DNA of 64,000 bases from Microcebus murinus (GCF_040939455.1 NC_134108.1:19187501-19251500), one strand, 5' to 3'; shown: positions 32,425-44,445, counted from the stretch's first letter. Translations and numbers: made by a program. The notes: generated by a model from the sequence alone, not told the origin.

Positions 32425-32593
32425 TATTTATTTACTTATTTATTTAGAGATAGGATCTCACTCTGTCACCCATGTTGAAGTGCAGTGGTGCAATTGTAAC
32501 TCACTGTAACCTCAAACTGCTGTCTCAAGATATCCTCCCACCTTGGCTTCCCAAAGTGCTGGTATTACAGCTGCAAGTCACCTCGCCTGATCC
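32425..32593 (-). mobile_element. 7SL-derived monomeric SINE (FRAM/FAM-like)
   Basis: A single 7SL-derived monomer in reverse after a (TTTA)n-like tail. Left-arm text (ttcccaaagtgctggtatta) is joined to right-arm-like text (gtgcaattgtaactcactgt), as in early monomers or an internally deleted Alu. Perfect 14-bp duplications caacatgatttatt flank it at 32411-32424 and 32594-32607. It is nested in an L1M. Confidence 0.88.
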
Positions 32594-34584
32594 CAACATG
32601 ATTTATTAAATCAATATGTTAGAGGAGAAAAAAAAAAACATATGTGGATGATATCAATAGTACCTGAAAGGCATTTACAGAAATTCAGCATTCCTAGTAG
32701 AAATTCTAAAGATAGAAATAAAGTACTTAAAATATGATACAGATCACCAAAAACTAATAGTAGATGTCATAATAAAACTAAAACACTGAAACCTTTTATA
32801 TTAAAACCAGGAGCATTATCAAAGTAAATTAGGTCAAGAAAGTAAAAAAAAAAAAAAAAGAAAAAAAAGTAAAAAATAATTTAAAAATTGAAATAAAAAA
32901 AAACTCCAGGAGCAAGACAAGGATATACCTTATTAGCATTATTGTAACAATGATTTTTATTAACAAAAGAAAAATATTTTAAATCCATATAAAAAATGAA
33001 AAGGAGGGAGGGACCTAATTATCTTTAATGACAGGTGATAATCTTCTATACTTAGAACATCCAACTACTTAGAATGAAGAATCTGGTCAATGTTCACTTA
33101 TAAATGGAGGTTGAAGAAAATCACATTGACAATTGTGACAAAGAATATAAAATATTTAAACATAAATTTAGCAAAAACTGTGTCTGATTTACATGAAGAA
33201 AACTGTAAAACTTTACTGAAATAAATGAATTATACCCCCAAAATAGAAAATGTTTCTAAATAAGAATATCATAAAAATGTGAATTCTTCCCAGATTAATA
33301 TATAAATTAAATGAAATTCCAATCAACATTGAAATTTTTGGAAGATCTAAGTCATTTTAAGTTCATACTAAAAAATAAATGCTTGAAAATAGTCAAGAAA
33401 ATTATGCAAATTTTTTAAAGTGATTTATTTTGCCTTATATGATATAAAACTTACTATTAAATCATATCAGTAAACATATGATGATTGTTATTATTTTTAC
33501 TGATAAAGCAACAGGCAAATGTATAAACATAAGATATGAGAAAGACCAGAAACAATATGAATACTTGGGACCTTCATAAATAACAAGGTTGTATTTTATT
33601 ACAATGGAAAAATGTTGAAAATATTCATGCTGGAATAATTTATCATCCTTCTGATAGAAAATAAATCCAGTATAAAATTGATTTCATATGTTTCCAAAAT
33701 TATTACTCCTAGAGATTTTAAATATGAAAAGTAATATATACTTAAGTAGAATATTTGTATAACCTTAGAGTTAGGAGAAATTCCAGAACTCATAAAGGAA
33801 GAATAGTTATTTTTGACTAAATAAAACTTGAGACCTTGTGCTTTATGTTTTCATTTAAATGATAGACCGGAGTAAATATTCACAAGGCACATCGAAGAGA
33901 AGGGCTTCATGGCCCTAATTTACAAAGAGCACCTGCTAATTTATTAGAAAATGAACCACAATAGAACAATAAGCCAAATATATGAATAGGCAATTCAAGA
34001 AAAGTCAAAATCTCCAATAAAGATAGAACAATATGCTCCACCTCTCAACAATGTGCTATTATGTCCATCCATCATGTTGGCAAGAGTTTCACAGCGTGAC
34101 ACCAGGCTGCTGGTGAGGGTGCAGGGAGCAGGCATTCGCTCATAGCTGCTAGACAGGGGAACTGCTTTAACTATTTGCAAAGGAAATCTGGCACTGTGTG
34201 AAAATTATACAGGTTCATGTATAACTTTGATTCAGCAATCTCACTTTTGAAATATCTTATGGAAGCAAGTTTTTTTTTTTTTCCTATGACTCAATCCACT
34301 CTGTTGGCAAAAACAAAAACAAAAGTAAAATAAACAACAACAACATGAAATGCTCATTAGTTGGGGAATGGTTGGATTAATTAGAATGCATCTAAATTAT
34401 AAAATATGTTGCTATTAAAAACAATGAATTAGGGCTATATTTGTTGACTTGAATAAATATATCTGTTCATTATGAATGAGCAAGGGAGAAAAACAGATTG
34501 AGGAATACTAAATAATGTATTACATCATTCCAATTCTTAATAAAAAAAGCACACATATGTATACACATATACACATGAAATTGT
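32594..34584 (+). mobile_element. Old L1M, ORF2 to 3' region, part 2
   Basis: About 2 kb of decayed L1M with landmarks in order: ggcatttacagaaattcagc, ccaggagcaagacaaggata, gaaaactgtaaaactttact, gccctaatttacaaagagca and ggctgctggtgagggtgcag. A 3' region near 34360-34520 reads attagttggggaatggttgg. ORF2 is riddled with stops. The A-rich and poly-A-like runs at 32848-32900 are part of the decay. Confidence 0.82.
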
Positions 34585-34640
34585 ACACTTGTGTGTGTGT
34601 GTGCATACACACACATATATGTGCAAATATACATATGTTT
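34585..34640. repeat. TG/CA palindromic simple repeat at L1M end
   Basis: A run of tg units meets a run of ca units (tgtgtgtgtgtgcatacaca), giving a hairpin- or cruciform-capable inverted simple repeat. It fits the AT/GT-rich end of an L1M tail. Confidence 0.85.
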
Positions 34641-34679
34641 GTATGGGCAAGGAGAAAGACGTGGAAGAATAATATATCC

Positions 34680-35110
34680 CAGGTGCAGCAGGCAATGCTG
34701 ACTCCCGCCTAGATGCCCTGAATCCTTCAGCAGTTTTTTGTGCCCATCCCACCTTCAGCAAGCTTTGGTGCTGAGATTCGCCTGTGAAATTGAGGAGATT
34801 GCTTTAGACACTGGAGCTAAGTCACTGGTATGAAAGCTGGAAATATGTTGGAATAATGGCTTTTATACCGGGCTGAGTACAAAGTCTTTGCCTCCAGGCA
34901 GACGTACTCCCATGGCATAACTTATACTAGAGCTTTCTGAGAGACTTCCCCTGAAATGACGTCCCTGCAGGCTTCTTCCCCATTTCTGTCTTTTCCCCTC
35001 CATTCTATCACTGGTTTCTCTTGGGAGCAAATCTTTGTAAAATCCCTTCCACCTAAAACATTGTCTCAGGGTCTGCTTCTGGGACAATTTGATCTAAGAT
35101 ACCAGGCTAA
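34680..35110. other. Unassigned GC-richer segment, possibly an old LTR
   Basis: The sequence around 35010-35090 (tctcttgggagcaaatcttt, gtctcagggtctgcttctgg) resembles 3' parts of old ERV LTRs I have seen, but I cannot name a family or place ends. Short frames on both strands look like chance. Confidence 0.3.
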
Positions 35111-36554
35111 CCTTGGTTACCTTCCAGGTATAAGGAATGTATCAATTATTAGCTATACATTTTTGCATTGTTGCATTAATTATAATACATATGTCTTTTT
35201 CATTTAAAAATAATACAAACATTTTAAAAGAAGAAACAAATAGCTTTCAGTATCATTTACTTCTTATGCTTTATTTGGAATAGCCAAGAAAGAATTTCTC
35301 TTTTGTACCTTTTTATTCATCATACACAGAAGTAAATGCATATAACTTTATTTCTATAACACCACATGATGTTATATTGCTGTATTTTTACTTATAATTT
35401 TATGCCAGAGTACATCAGAATAAAGCAAGATATTCTTTACCTGACTTCATTTGTTCTTGCTTTTAACCACACAAAAGAAATCAGAAATGAAGTTCCAAGG
35501 TTCACTTTCCTTCAACTTTATCACTTGTAATACAGTAATTCAAAAAAACACTTGCATTTTATCATCTTTCCCTTTCTTCAACCTCCCATTTCATTTTCTC
35601 CTATTATTATCAACAAATAGCTCATAGAAATATTTTATAAGTAGGAATGTCTGGAGACAGCTTTGTTTTTAACCATGATTGTAAAACTCTCACTCATGCA
35701 CATCTATTTCCCAGTGTTTTTTCTCTGAAAGGAGTTCTAAGACACTCTTCTTGCCAAAGAAAATGAGTCCTCTTGGCAGACAGCCTCCAAATTCAAACTC
35801 TAGTCAAATACTTATACTTAAAAAATGTAGCCTTTTAGAAGAATGGCTGTGTAGAAATAGTGACCTCCTAAACTGGAGCAAGGAAAATCTGATAAGAAAA
35901 TTGTATTTCTCAGAGTTTCCATTCTCTCCTAGGTTCAAACTACAGCAACTCTTTCTCTGAAATATGTAACCACCAGGGCAGGCACAAGGGAAGAGACATT
36001 ACTGATTTACTTTGTTAACCATCTTTTGTAATGTATAACTGCTGTTTTATTGTGTCTAATATCATCACATCATATTTTACATAGTATAAAACAATTTCAG
36101 GAAAAAAACCCTATTCTAGTGGACTATTTTAAAGAAATTGGAATTTCTTTCTGATCAAATATCTATATGATATTTTCCTCCAATTTGATGAATGTATTCT
36201 TATCCAGGAGGAAATATTTTATAACTGAAAAAAAAGATATGATGTACATAGATAAAATCTCCCGAGATGAGATGAACACCAGTAAGTAGAGCAGTTCACT
36301 AGCATATTTATAAACTATTTTACAAATGAAGAAAAATGTATTTTAATATTTTTGGCATCCAAATACATGGGCTTATGCTGTTCTATCATGATGCGCTCTG
36401 CTGAACTGATGGGTGTTATTTCTTTTGGACACAATCCCAGTGAACATGATAGAGTGGAAAGAAAGTATTGAGGAAAGTCTAACAAAGGTAGATATTTGTA
36501 GATAGATTCAGTGTCTATGGAAAAATTTCTCTTTGAATAATGGATTTGATATCT
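35111..36554. other. Unique AT-rich stretch
   Basis: No gene or clear repeat is recognised. A 69-codon plus-strand frame (35751-35960) has no recognised similarity. Confidence 0.5.
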
Positions 36555-37265
36555 CTTTTAATTTTTTTTATTGGGATATAATTTATATATAGTAAAATAC
36601 ACAAATCTTAAGTGTTCAGTTCAATGAGTTTTGGTAATTATATGTACTTGTGTAGCCAGCAAACCAAAACAAAACAAGATCAAGAGCATTGCGCTCATTC
36701 TAGGAATTTCCCTCATTCTATTTTTCAGTCTATTCCACCTCAACAGAGCCATTCACTTTCAGACTTTCATATCCATTGATAAGTTTTACCTTTTCTTAGG
36801 TATTATATAAATGGAATCATGCAGTATGTATTCTTTTGTGTCTGCCTTTGTTGCTTAAAACATTTTTGAAAGTTCTCCATGTTGCTATGTGTGTCATTAG
36901 TTCATTCCTTTTTATTGTTGAGTAGTATAGTGTTACATGAATATACAACAATTTGCTTATCCCATCTTCTCTTGATGGGCATTCAAACTGCTTTTGGCTA
37001 TTGTGAATAAATCAGTTGTGAGCATTCATTTGCAAGTCTTTATGTGGACACATGTTTTGTTTCTCTTGGATAAGCACCTGGGATTGGAACTGTAGGGTCA
37101 TGGGTAGATATATATTTAAATTTTAAAGAAATTGCCAAACAATTCTCCAAATAAGTTGCATTATTTTACATTACTACTAGCAATATGTGTGGGTCTCACT
37201 CCATATTCTTGTCAACATTTGGTAATGTTGGTCAATCTTTCGTATTTTAATGCTTGTGTAAAGGA
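36555..37265 (-). mobile_element. Old L1M 3' UTR and ORF2 end
   Basis: Reverse L1M: tattgggatataatttatat, atgagttttggtaattatat, ataaatggaatcatgcagta, attgttgagtagtatagtgt, ttgatgggcattcaaactgc and a final tgccaaacaattctccaaa. It is highly decayed. Confidence 0.85.
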
Positions 37266-37689
37266 TTATTTTGGGGAGGGAGGACTTTGTATCTTACAAT
37301 CATAGGATCTCTAGCAAAGGTTGAAAAGAAGTGTAAATGTGAACATTTTAGCCTTATTTCTAATAAGGGAAAAGATTTAATGTATTACTAGCAAGTATGA
37401 TGTTATAGTTTTTTGATAGAAGCCCTTGATCACATTGGGGAACTTCCCCTTACTTCCTCATTATCTGAGAGTTTTGAACATGAAATGAGTATTGAAATGG
37501 ATGTAGATTTTTGCCCAATGTGCATTTTTTGTATTTATGAGCATGCAGGTTTTTTCCTTCCTTTATTCTAATAAGGATTGACTGCGTTTCAAATATAAAG
37601 GAGGTCTGGCAATCCTGGCACAATTCCCACTTGGTCATGGTGCTCTACTTAAATAATGCTGTATTTGATTAAGTAGCTATTATTTGTTA
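37266..37689. other. Unrecognised spacer between L1M pieces
   Basis: Possibly decayed L1M, but I cannot align it by eye. Confidence 0.4.
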
Positions 37690-38460
37690 AGTATGTTAGT
37701 AAAGAATTGTCTTTTCGTGTTATCTCTTAGGTTTTGTTACCATAATTTGGTATATTGGCCTTATAAATTAAGTTGGGAAATATTGCTCCTGTTTTCTGAA
37801 ATTTATGTAGTACTGATATAATTTCTACTTAAATGTTTGATAGAAAGGAAAGCAATCTGGATCTATTTCATCTTTTGACTTTTTATTGTACCTGTGTTGA
37901 TTTGTGTTTCTCAAGGAATTTTCCTCTTTCATCTAATTTGTTGAATTTATTTTCATAAGGTTTATATGATCCTCTTGCTATCCTTTTAATATCCATAGAA
38001 TCTATAGTGATAATCTTTGCCAATTGGTAATTTTTGTTTTTCTCTGTTTTTGAATGATTTTGAAAGGTATTTATCAATTTCACCAAATGATTTATAGAAC
38101 CAACTTCTAACTTTCTTGCTATTTTATATTCTTTGTCTTTTTACTACTTCATCATTTCCTGTAGATATTTTCTTGTTCTTGGTTTCTTCATTTAATATTA
38201 TGATAAGAGAACATACTCTGTGTGATTTTAATCTTCCTACATTTATTGGGACTTTTTCATGGTTCATCCTATGGTCTACTTTGATGAATGTTTCATGTGC
38301 TCTTGAAAAGAATTCTCTAGTTGTTGGATATAGTGTTCTGTTAATGTTAATTGGATCATATTGGTTGATTGCACTGTTCAAATCTTCTATAATTTCCCTA
38401 ATTCTTTTTGTTTGATCAATTAATTACTAAACTGAGGCCTTCAAAGTAATTTTAAATAGC
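37690..38460 (-). mobile_element. Old L1M ORF2 fragment, reverse-transcriptase region
   Basis: Reverse ORF2 text: ttttgttaccataatttggt, aatttgttgaatttattttc, ttcttgttcttggtttcttc, cttgaaaagaattctctagt and ttgttggatatagtgttctg. With 36555-37265 it is probably one element that has lost or scrambled a middle part. The plus-strand frame at 38116-38415 is only its shadow. Confidence 0.82.
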
Positions 38461-38670
38461 ATATAAGAACTTCAACATACTACAAATATGCTAAGTAATA
38501 TATAGAAAGTGATGGTTAATTGAATGAGAATATATGGATAATTTCAGCAAGGAATTGGGACCTAGTAAAAGGAATTTAATGGACATTACAGAATGTGAAA
38601 AAATGGATAACCAGCAGAAGCCACTTTTAGTAAATTCAAAACATCTCAATAGGAAATGTCCAAATTGAAT
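38461..38670. other. Short unique spacer
   Basis: Nothing recognised. Confidence 0.4.
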
Positions 38671-38727
38671 TCCCCCATACCCCAACCCCCACCTTCCCCA
38701 CAACCCCACACCCCCCACCTCTCCCAG
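38671..38727 (-). repeat. C-rich tract, minus-strand G-quadruplex candidate
   Basis: At least seven runs of four or more C occur in 57 bases (for example cccaacccccaccttcccca), so the minus strand can form stacked G-quadruplexes. It sits where the poly(A) tail of the adjacent pseudogene would be expected. Confidence 0.8.
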
Positions 38728-38734
38728 CCTCTAT

Positions 38735-39640
38735 CAAAGCAAATCTTTAATACAGGGTTGTGACATTATTGAGATACAGGAAGGAATGCAAGTTCTAGGA
38801 GTGGGTGGACACTCCCCAGAGGCCACTGAAAAAAGAACAGGTGGCTTTGCAGAGGAGTGGGGGTTGGTGTGCACCTAAGGCCAGGCTCTTCGAGGTTCTT
38901 GAGGACTTCCAGCATTTCCTTATCAATTTTTAGAAAAACTTCACCTTATATTAATATCTACCCCACACATTGCCTTCAGGGTCAGTGGCACAAAAATGCA
39001 TCTTGTTTCCTTGACAGCATCCTGGAACTTGGTGACTTTCTTTTGATTCCCTGCTGCATCTCCTTGCCTCTGACCATCCTGTCCCTGTCCACATTCACCT
39101 TGGAGAAGTGGCCATCAGCTTCCTTCTTGCTCCTCTTTGTTCTCCAAATTCACATAGAACTAGTCCCTGTCCTTCCCCAGGAAAACCTGGTGGAAACCTT
39201 TGCAAAGCTGCCCGTCCATCTCCGGCATCACGCCACTAGGGTCTCCCTCTGCTCCTGGTGGCTCCTCTGTCCCCAGTGGATGCATCCGTCAGGAGGACGA
39301 TGACAGCTAGGAGCAGAGACAGCACAGGGTTGAGCCGCAGGTGGAACCCTGCCTAGGCGCTAGCCCGCCGGTGGCCAGACTGCAGCGCCCTTGCCTTGCT
39401 CAGGATCAGAAGAGTGGAAGAGCCAGGAGAGCCCCTGAGGTCTCCAGCAGGCTGAAGTCACCTTTGCTCTGGGAAGAAGCCGAGGAGCAGCTTGGGTGTA
39501 GCGCCAATGGGCATAGCTGAACTGTGAGAGGGATAGACATCTTCCCTCTGGAGAAAGGTGGTCGCCTGAGTGCCATTTTAAAAACACACTTAAAAAAAAA
39601 TCAACAATCCAGAAAAATAGGTTTGCCACCATTATGACAC
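38735..39640 (-). pseudogene. Probable processed pseudogene, frameshifted, unidentified
   Basis: Read on the minus strand this has an mRNA-like layout. A GC-rich leader (39640-39340) comes first. A hydrophobic signal-peptide-like stretch follows (LNPVLSLLLAVIVLLTDAST, about 39334-39275). Discontinuous protein-like text in changing frames comes next, including GQLCKGFHQVFLGKD and FYVNLENKEE, then DGHFSKVNVDRDRM and KVTKFQDAVKE. A lysine-rich end (KIDKEMLEVLKNLEEPG) closes it. A candidate ATTAAA signal lies at about 38750. In-frame stops and at least two frameshifts rule out a working gene. No intron is apparent. I cannot name the parent gene; a small secreted or ER protein is a guess. No A tail or target-site duplication is visible. 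Confidence 0.45.
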
Positions 39641-39689
39641 CTGGTTAGCATTATTCACATGTAAAGCACTCACATAGAACTAAAAGGAA

Positions 39690-40404
39690 AAAATAATAGA
39701 ATATTAATGTCCATTGCTAATGAGCAAAGAAACTAAGCATCCATAAAAAGATTAAATACAAATTCCTTAAAAGCATATGACAATAGACTAATTTCACTAG
39801 TAATCAAAAAACTAGAAATTAAACCATTTACTTCATTATTTATTAATCTCATTTGCATAATTTAAGAAAAAAACAACATACAATGCTGTCCAGGTAGAGT
39901 GAAATAGGCACTTTCATCTATTAGTGCAATCTCTCTATAAATAATTTGTGAGTAAGCATCAAAAGCCTTAAAAATATTTAAATCCTCTGTTTTACATATT
40001 TAGGACTCTTTATTAGGAAATAATTGTAAAGGTGTCCAAAGATGTATGCACAAGAGTGTTAATTTTAAAAAAAAATTGTTATATAATCTAAATCGTAAAA
40101 ATATCCAAAATACTTAACATTAGGGAAACTTTTAATAATTTGGCATGATTACATAATGGAATATTACACCATCATTCAAATTATATTTACAAAAATGCTT
40201 AGAATACAAGAAAATGACCTCAAAATGAATGATACAACATTTCAATTGATGAAGGGACCTCAAATTAAAAACTTCTTTAATTACTGAAAAATACATGCCA
40301 AATGTTGACTGCATTTTTTCTGCTAATGGTATCATGGATAATATTTTTCTTTTATAGTGTTTTTTGTGCTTTCCAAACTGCCTTTTATAATGATTAAAAA
40401 ATTA
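39690..40404 (+). mobile_element. Old L1M (or HAL1) 3' portion
   Basis: Plus-strand decayed ORF2 end: tagactaatttcactagtaa, caaaaaactagaaattaaac, aggcactttcatctattagt and gattacataatggaatatta. A 3' UTR-like segment follows (tgtgctttccaaactgcctt). Confidence 0.75.
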
Positions 40405-40465
40405 TATATGTATGGGATATGTACATTATATATGTGTATATATAGTATATATATGTAAATATCTG
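40405..40465. repeat. AT-rich simple repeat
   Basis: TATA/TATG-rich run at the end of the L1M, continuing its tail. Confidence 0.8.
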
Positions 40466-40699
40466 AATGATGATAAAGGCCAAATTTGAACTTAAATATA
40501 TTAATTTTGCACTAGTGAAAATATTCAACACTGAACTAGAGAGTTGATAATAAACAAGGTATGAGGTAAAGCCTAAAATTCCACATGGGAAAACTTGAAA
40601 ATAAAAAAGTTAAAAGTAAAAGTAAAAAATATTTCTTAGAACAAGAAAAAAAGTCAATAATTTACTGAGGACAGAATAGAGAACTTAAAGTCTTAAACT

Positions 40700-41170
40700 C
40701 AACAAAGAGCATGCAGCTGTCTTGGAGCACTCAGAGTGTACGCGCACCCCAAGGGCCGTTCAGACTATAAGGCTAATGCAAAGCCATTTTGCCTGCAGTG
40801 TGCTTTCGGCTTGTTTTGTCTTAAAAGTATAGAATTAACAGCTTCTTGCTTACATAGCTGCCAGGCACAAGATCAGACAATGATCTTGAGGAAAAAGAGA
40901 TCAAGAGTCTGGAATAGGCCAACCACCAACTGTGGGTAACAGGATCCAACGGGCGACCTACTGTTTGCAGATAACCATCCAGCAAGTCGTGATGACTTGC
41001 ACAAAGCTTGCTTTCTGTCACAAACTCCCTTTCCCCTTTCCTTTATAAGTTGCTCAGTAAGCAGAGAAAGATGAGATGGTCTTTGAGACAACAGTGCACC
41101 ATCTCCTCAGGCTGCCCATACTTGAATAAACCACCTTCCCTTTACCAGCACTCAGTTTCTCAGGGTGGCG
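40700..41170 (+). mobile_element. Probable ERV1-type solo LTR
   Basis: The segment is organised like a retroviral LTR. A long upstream part (U3-like) is followed by a TATA-like tttataag at 41042-41049. An AATAAA lies 83 bases further on (41125-41130). A short pyrimidine-containing U5-like end (ccaccttccctttaccagca) follows. The 5' boundary is uncertain. No retroviral genes adjoin it. I do not recognise the exact family, and strepsirrhine-specific ERVs are an option. Confidence 0.55.
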
Positions 41171-41879
41171 GCCAGCAGAAACTGCATTCATCTGAAGATT
41201 ATGTGTACATATAAACACACAAGCACATATGTAACATACATGTGTGTATATAAATATGAATTAATGCCTGAAGCTATATATTTATCTATTTTAATGAACA
41301 TTTTTTTCAAGCTAAGGCAGCTCAGTTTGAGGCTTTTTGAGAAATATTAATTTTTTATCAATCTGCCTCTGAAAAATAATTTTTCAAGAGGAAGGAAAAT
41401 ATGCTAAATTTAAAACCCTAAAGAAAGAGTATTTTTATTGCTGTAATTAAATGTAATCAAAAAGTTGGAAATTATGCACCCAGAGGTTGAGGGCTGATTT
41501 AATACTCATGAAACAAAGCTCAGGCTATGATTTATAAATTAAGTAATTTTCTCTGGTGATAATAGTTCCTAAAAGAATTGGAGCAATGAGAGAATTTGAG
41601 TGTATGAGAAAAAGAGTTTTAAAGGGAAACATAGATAGGGCTTGATCTAGTTTTTCTTCACCAGACTGCACCATGACTGAATCTACTTCCCTCAGCTGCA
41701 GCCACCTTATATATGCGAGTTCTCACACAACCGCTCAATACTGATTGTCCTTGGACCAGGTTCCAAGCATTTCTGGACTTGAGTTTTTGCATTTTAATGT
41801 GCTGTTGTAAATGCTGAAACTCTTATTCTGGTTCCTCATTTTTTTGTAATGTATTTTTCAATAATTTAATATAATTTTA
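41171..41879. other. Unique AT-rich stretch
   Basis: No gene or clear repeat. Confidence 0.5.
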
Positions 41880-42225
41880 TCTCAGTTTTGAAAACATGAT
41901 AGGATGGTACTCCTTTGCCTTCTTGTGTCTGATTGGAGCCATGTGGCAAATCCTGGCCAATCACATGTGAGGACCATAACATTCTTTGTCCATGCCAACA
42001 TCCTACAGAGCTCTTTTTACCTCTCTCACAGCAAGTAGAAACCACTGGTGGCTGTCGTGTTGGCTTAGGTCTTGGAATGCAGTCAAAGTGGAACCCTCTG
42101 AGCCCCTGGCCAACCCACAGTGGACACGTAGCATGACAAGAAATAAACCTTGTTGTTTAAAGCAATTTAGTGGTCATTTGTAATCACAGTATGACCCAGT
42201 CTATATTAACTGATACCTAACCAAA
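41880..42225 (+). mobile_element. MLT1-type MaLR LTR, 3' portion
   Basis: The 3' end is typical: agcatgacaagaaataaacc, ttgttgtttaaagcaattta and then ccagtctatattaactgat. The 5' part is poorly preserved. Solo LTR with no internal sequence. Confidence 0.72.
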
Positions 42226-43279
42226 ATATTAAACCAAAGGGAATTGGTTAAATGATTTATAAGGTAACATAACTTGAAATATTGTGTAATCATTAAGAAT
42301 TTTTAATGTCAAATTACATTTTTGACATGAAAAGATGGCTACTTTATATTACTAAAAAACGTTTATATAGACATAGATAATATACCCTTGTCTTAAAATA
42401 TTTAATGCAAATTTACATGCACTTATTCGCATAAACAAAGATTAGAATACTTTATACTAAAATATTACATAGCAAAATATTAACCAGGTTAACAGGGTAA
42501 TGTTTCTATAGGTGATAGTTTCTTTTTGCTGAATTCTATACACTATTGCTTTCTATAATTAATATATAAAACACTAATGAAATAATGAAAGTTTTTAAGA
42601 CGAGAAAAGAAAAATGTTGGGAGTGGGCTGCCAGGTGGCCAATGCTTTCCATGTAGCTGTATTAAAATACCAGTTTCCCAATGCTCAGTATCCAAATCAA
42701 GCTGTGTAGTAGATGCACTTGACAAAAATTGGAAGACACTTATTCTAGGGTAAAAAGGCTGTTCCCCTGACTGTTATAATTATCATAGCTTGAAATATCT
42801 TGTCTTCAGTTGAAAGACAAGAGTTTCAATTATAGACGAAAATTCTAAAAATGTGACTCCTTCCTGTGGTGATAATGAGGCTTGACAAGTAGTATTTGCC
42901 CTTAGGCATTTCCTGATCTTGTTATTTTTCTCTTTAGGAATGGCTTAAATGGCCTGCTCTTCCCAGAAACCCTCATGGCAGACGTCTGACCTCTCGTGTT
43001 TGCATGAAATCTCCATTATGACAGAAGCTTCTGGGATTTATCAAAAGGAAAAAGAAAAACTTGCCACAGGGTGTTCATATTGGTCACATTTTAAGGCAGT
43101 TTTTTAATTAAGTAATGTTTGGAACCTTCTAGCAACTCTGGGAGTGATTAGCTCAACTTCCTAGGTTGTTGTAACACTAAAAATCCTTTGAGTTGTACTT
43201 ATGCCCCAGAAACTAGGCACAAGAGCCTCAGAGGGAATACAACACTGTGAGAGCTAAATGTTTGGGTACTCCCCTTAAA
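42226..43279. other. Unique stretch
   Basis: Includes an 8-bp-arm hairpin (cttgtcttcagttgaaagac near 42801-42823). No gene or repeat is recognised. Confidence 0.45.
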
Positions 43280-43490
43280 CAGGCCTAAGGGGACAAAATT
43301 AATAAAATTTAATGTAGCCTTTTAATCTGTTATGAGCATCAGTGAAGGAGAATTGCTTAAAGGCTTTCGATTGACAGAGCATATTTTAATCAATGTGATA
43401 ATGATGTCAATACAATTTTTCCCCCTTTGAAAATGCCTATAGCCTTTTCAGCAGTGTCAAAAAAGTAAAATCTCAAAACTTTTTAAAGGT
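43280..43490. promoter_or_regulatory. Candidate conserved regulatory element with PBX-MEIS-like site
   Basis: Repeat-free AT-rich segment with several homeodomain-type cores (aattaataaaatttaatg, tattttaatcaatgtgataa). It also holds cgattgacag at 43368-43377, one base off the PBX-MEIS/PREP decamer TGATTGACAG. This is the composition of many developmental enhancers. No cross-species evidence is available here. Confidence 0.25.
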
Positions 43491-44125
43491 AGATCAATGC
43501 CCAACTTTCAAAGGGTTAAATAGCACTCCCACTTTTAGAATATAGCTCCATAAATGTACAGGTAAGACCCCATTTCTCTAAGTAAATCAGAGTCACGTGG
43601 TTTTATGCAGTACTCATAAAGCTCGTGGAAGTTTTTTCTACCCAGTTAACAGCGTTGTTTATTAAAATAATCCAATTTGGGAAATACCTTGAAATTGTCT
43701 TACTGTAGCCATAGAGCCAGACAGGACTGTGTTTTTCACATCTTGGACATATGTATGGTGAACCTGGAAACACCTTAAGGTGCTGCTCCCAGTGTCCAGT
43801 GGATGAAAAGACTCTGCTTCTGCTAGTCTGACCTCTCGCTGAAGCCTCACCAAAAGTCACCACCTTGGCTCAGCTGTGCAGTTCAGAACAAAGGAAAGGC
43901 CTGAGCTTCACACAGGGGTAAAGCAGACAGGGGAGAGTGATGTGAGTGACGTGTCTCCCATGTGGCAGTCATTGTCAAGGTCCAGCTGTGTCTTGTAGAG
44001 CAGTGATCTCGCCAGGGTTGACAAGTGTAGTGTTAGGGAAGTGATGACAAGTATGTTAAAGTAAATTTGGCCTGAGGATGTTTCTGTTCCTTCAGGAACT
44101 ATATAATGGAACTGCAACCCAATTT
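43491..44125. other. Unique stretch
   Basis: Two overlapping minus-strand frames (43603-43863, 43662-43853) have no recognised similarity. No repeat is seen. Confidence 0.45.
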
Positions 44126-44129
44126 AGTA

Positions 44130-44441
44130 TGTAAACTAACAGAAAGCCTAACTTAGGAGTATACTTTTGTAACAAATCTCAATCACAGCAGCCAAGCTTC
44201 AGACAACCACAGGCTGCCAAATGATCAGACCACATTTGGGTAAAGCAAACACAGAGCCGTAACCAATCGTGACGTTCCTGTAGGCTCTTTCCCATTTTGC
44301 GTCCATAAATGCATGTTACCCATGTTGTGGAGGGGAGTTCTCTCATCCTCTTCTGGTTCAGGGGGCTGCCCGATTTGTCAATACTTCTTTGCTCAGTTAA
44401 ACTCTGTTAAATTTAATTTGTCTAACGCTTTTCTTGTAATA
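44130..44441 (+). mobile_element. ERV1 solo LTR with AGTA target duplication
   Basis: A 312-base LTR starts tgtaaactaacagaaagcct. It shows acttttgtaacaaatctcaa, a TATA-like cataaatg near 44305, gttcagggggctgcccgatt and ctttgctcagttaaactctg before its end. Flanking 4-mers agta at 44126-44129 and 44442-44445 fit the 4-bp duplication made by gammaretrovirus-like integrases. Termini are TG and a decayed CA (TA). It is a solo LTR left by recombination. The subfamily name is uncertain. Confidence 0.85.
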
Positions 44442-44445
44442 AGTA

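Noticed and set aside
38116..38415. 99-codon hydrophobic plus-strand frame that looks like a membrane protein
   Set aside because: Antisense reading of old L1M ORF2; the matching L1M text continues on both sides.
38491..38718. Glycine/tryptophan-rich minus-strand frame
   Set aside because: Produced by translating the C-rich/G-rich simple tract at 38671-38727.
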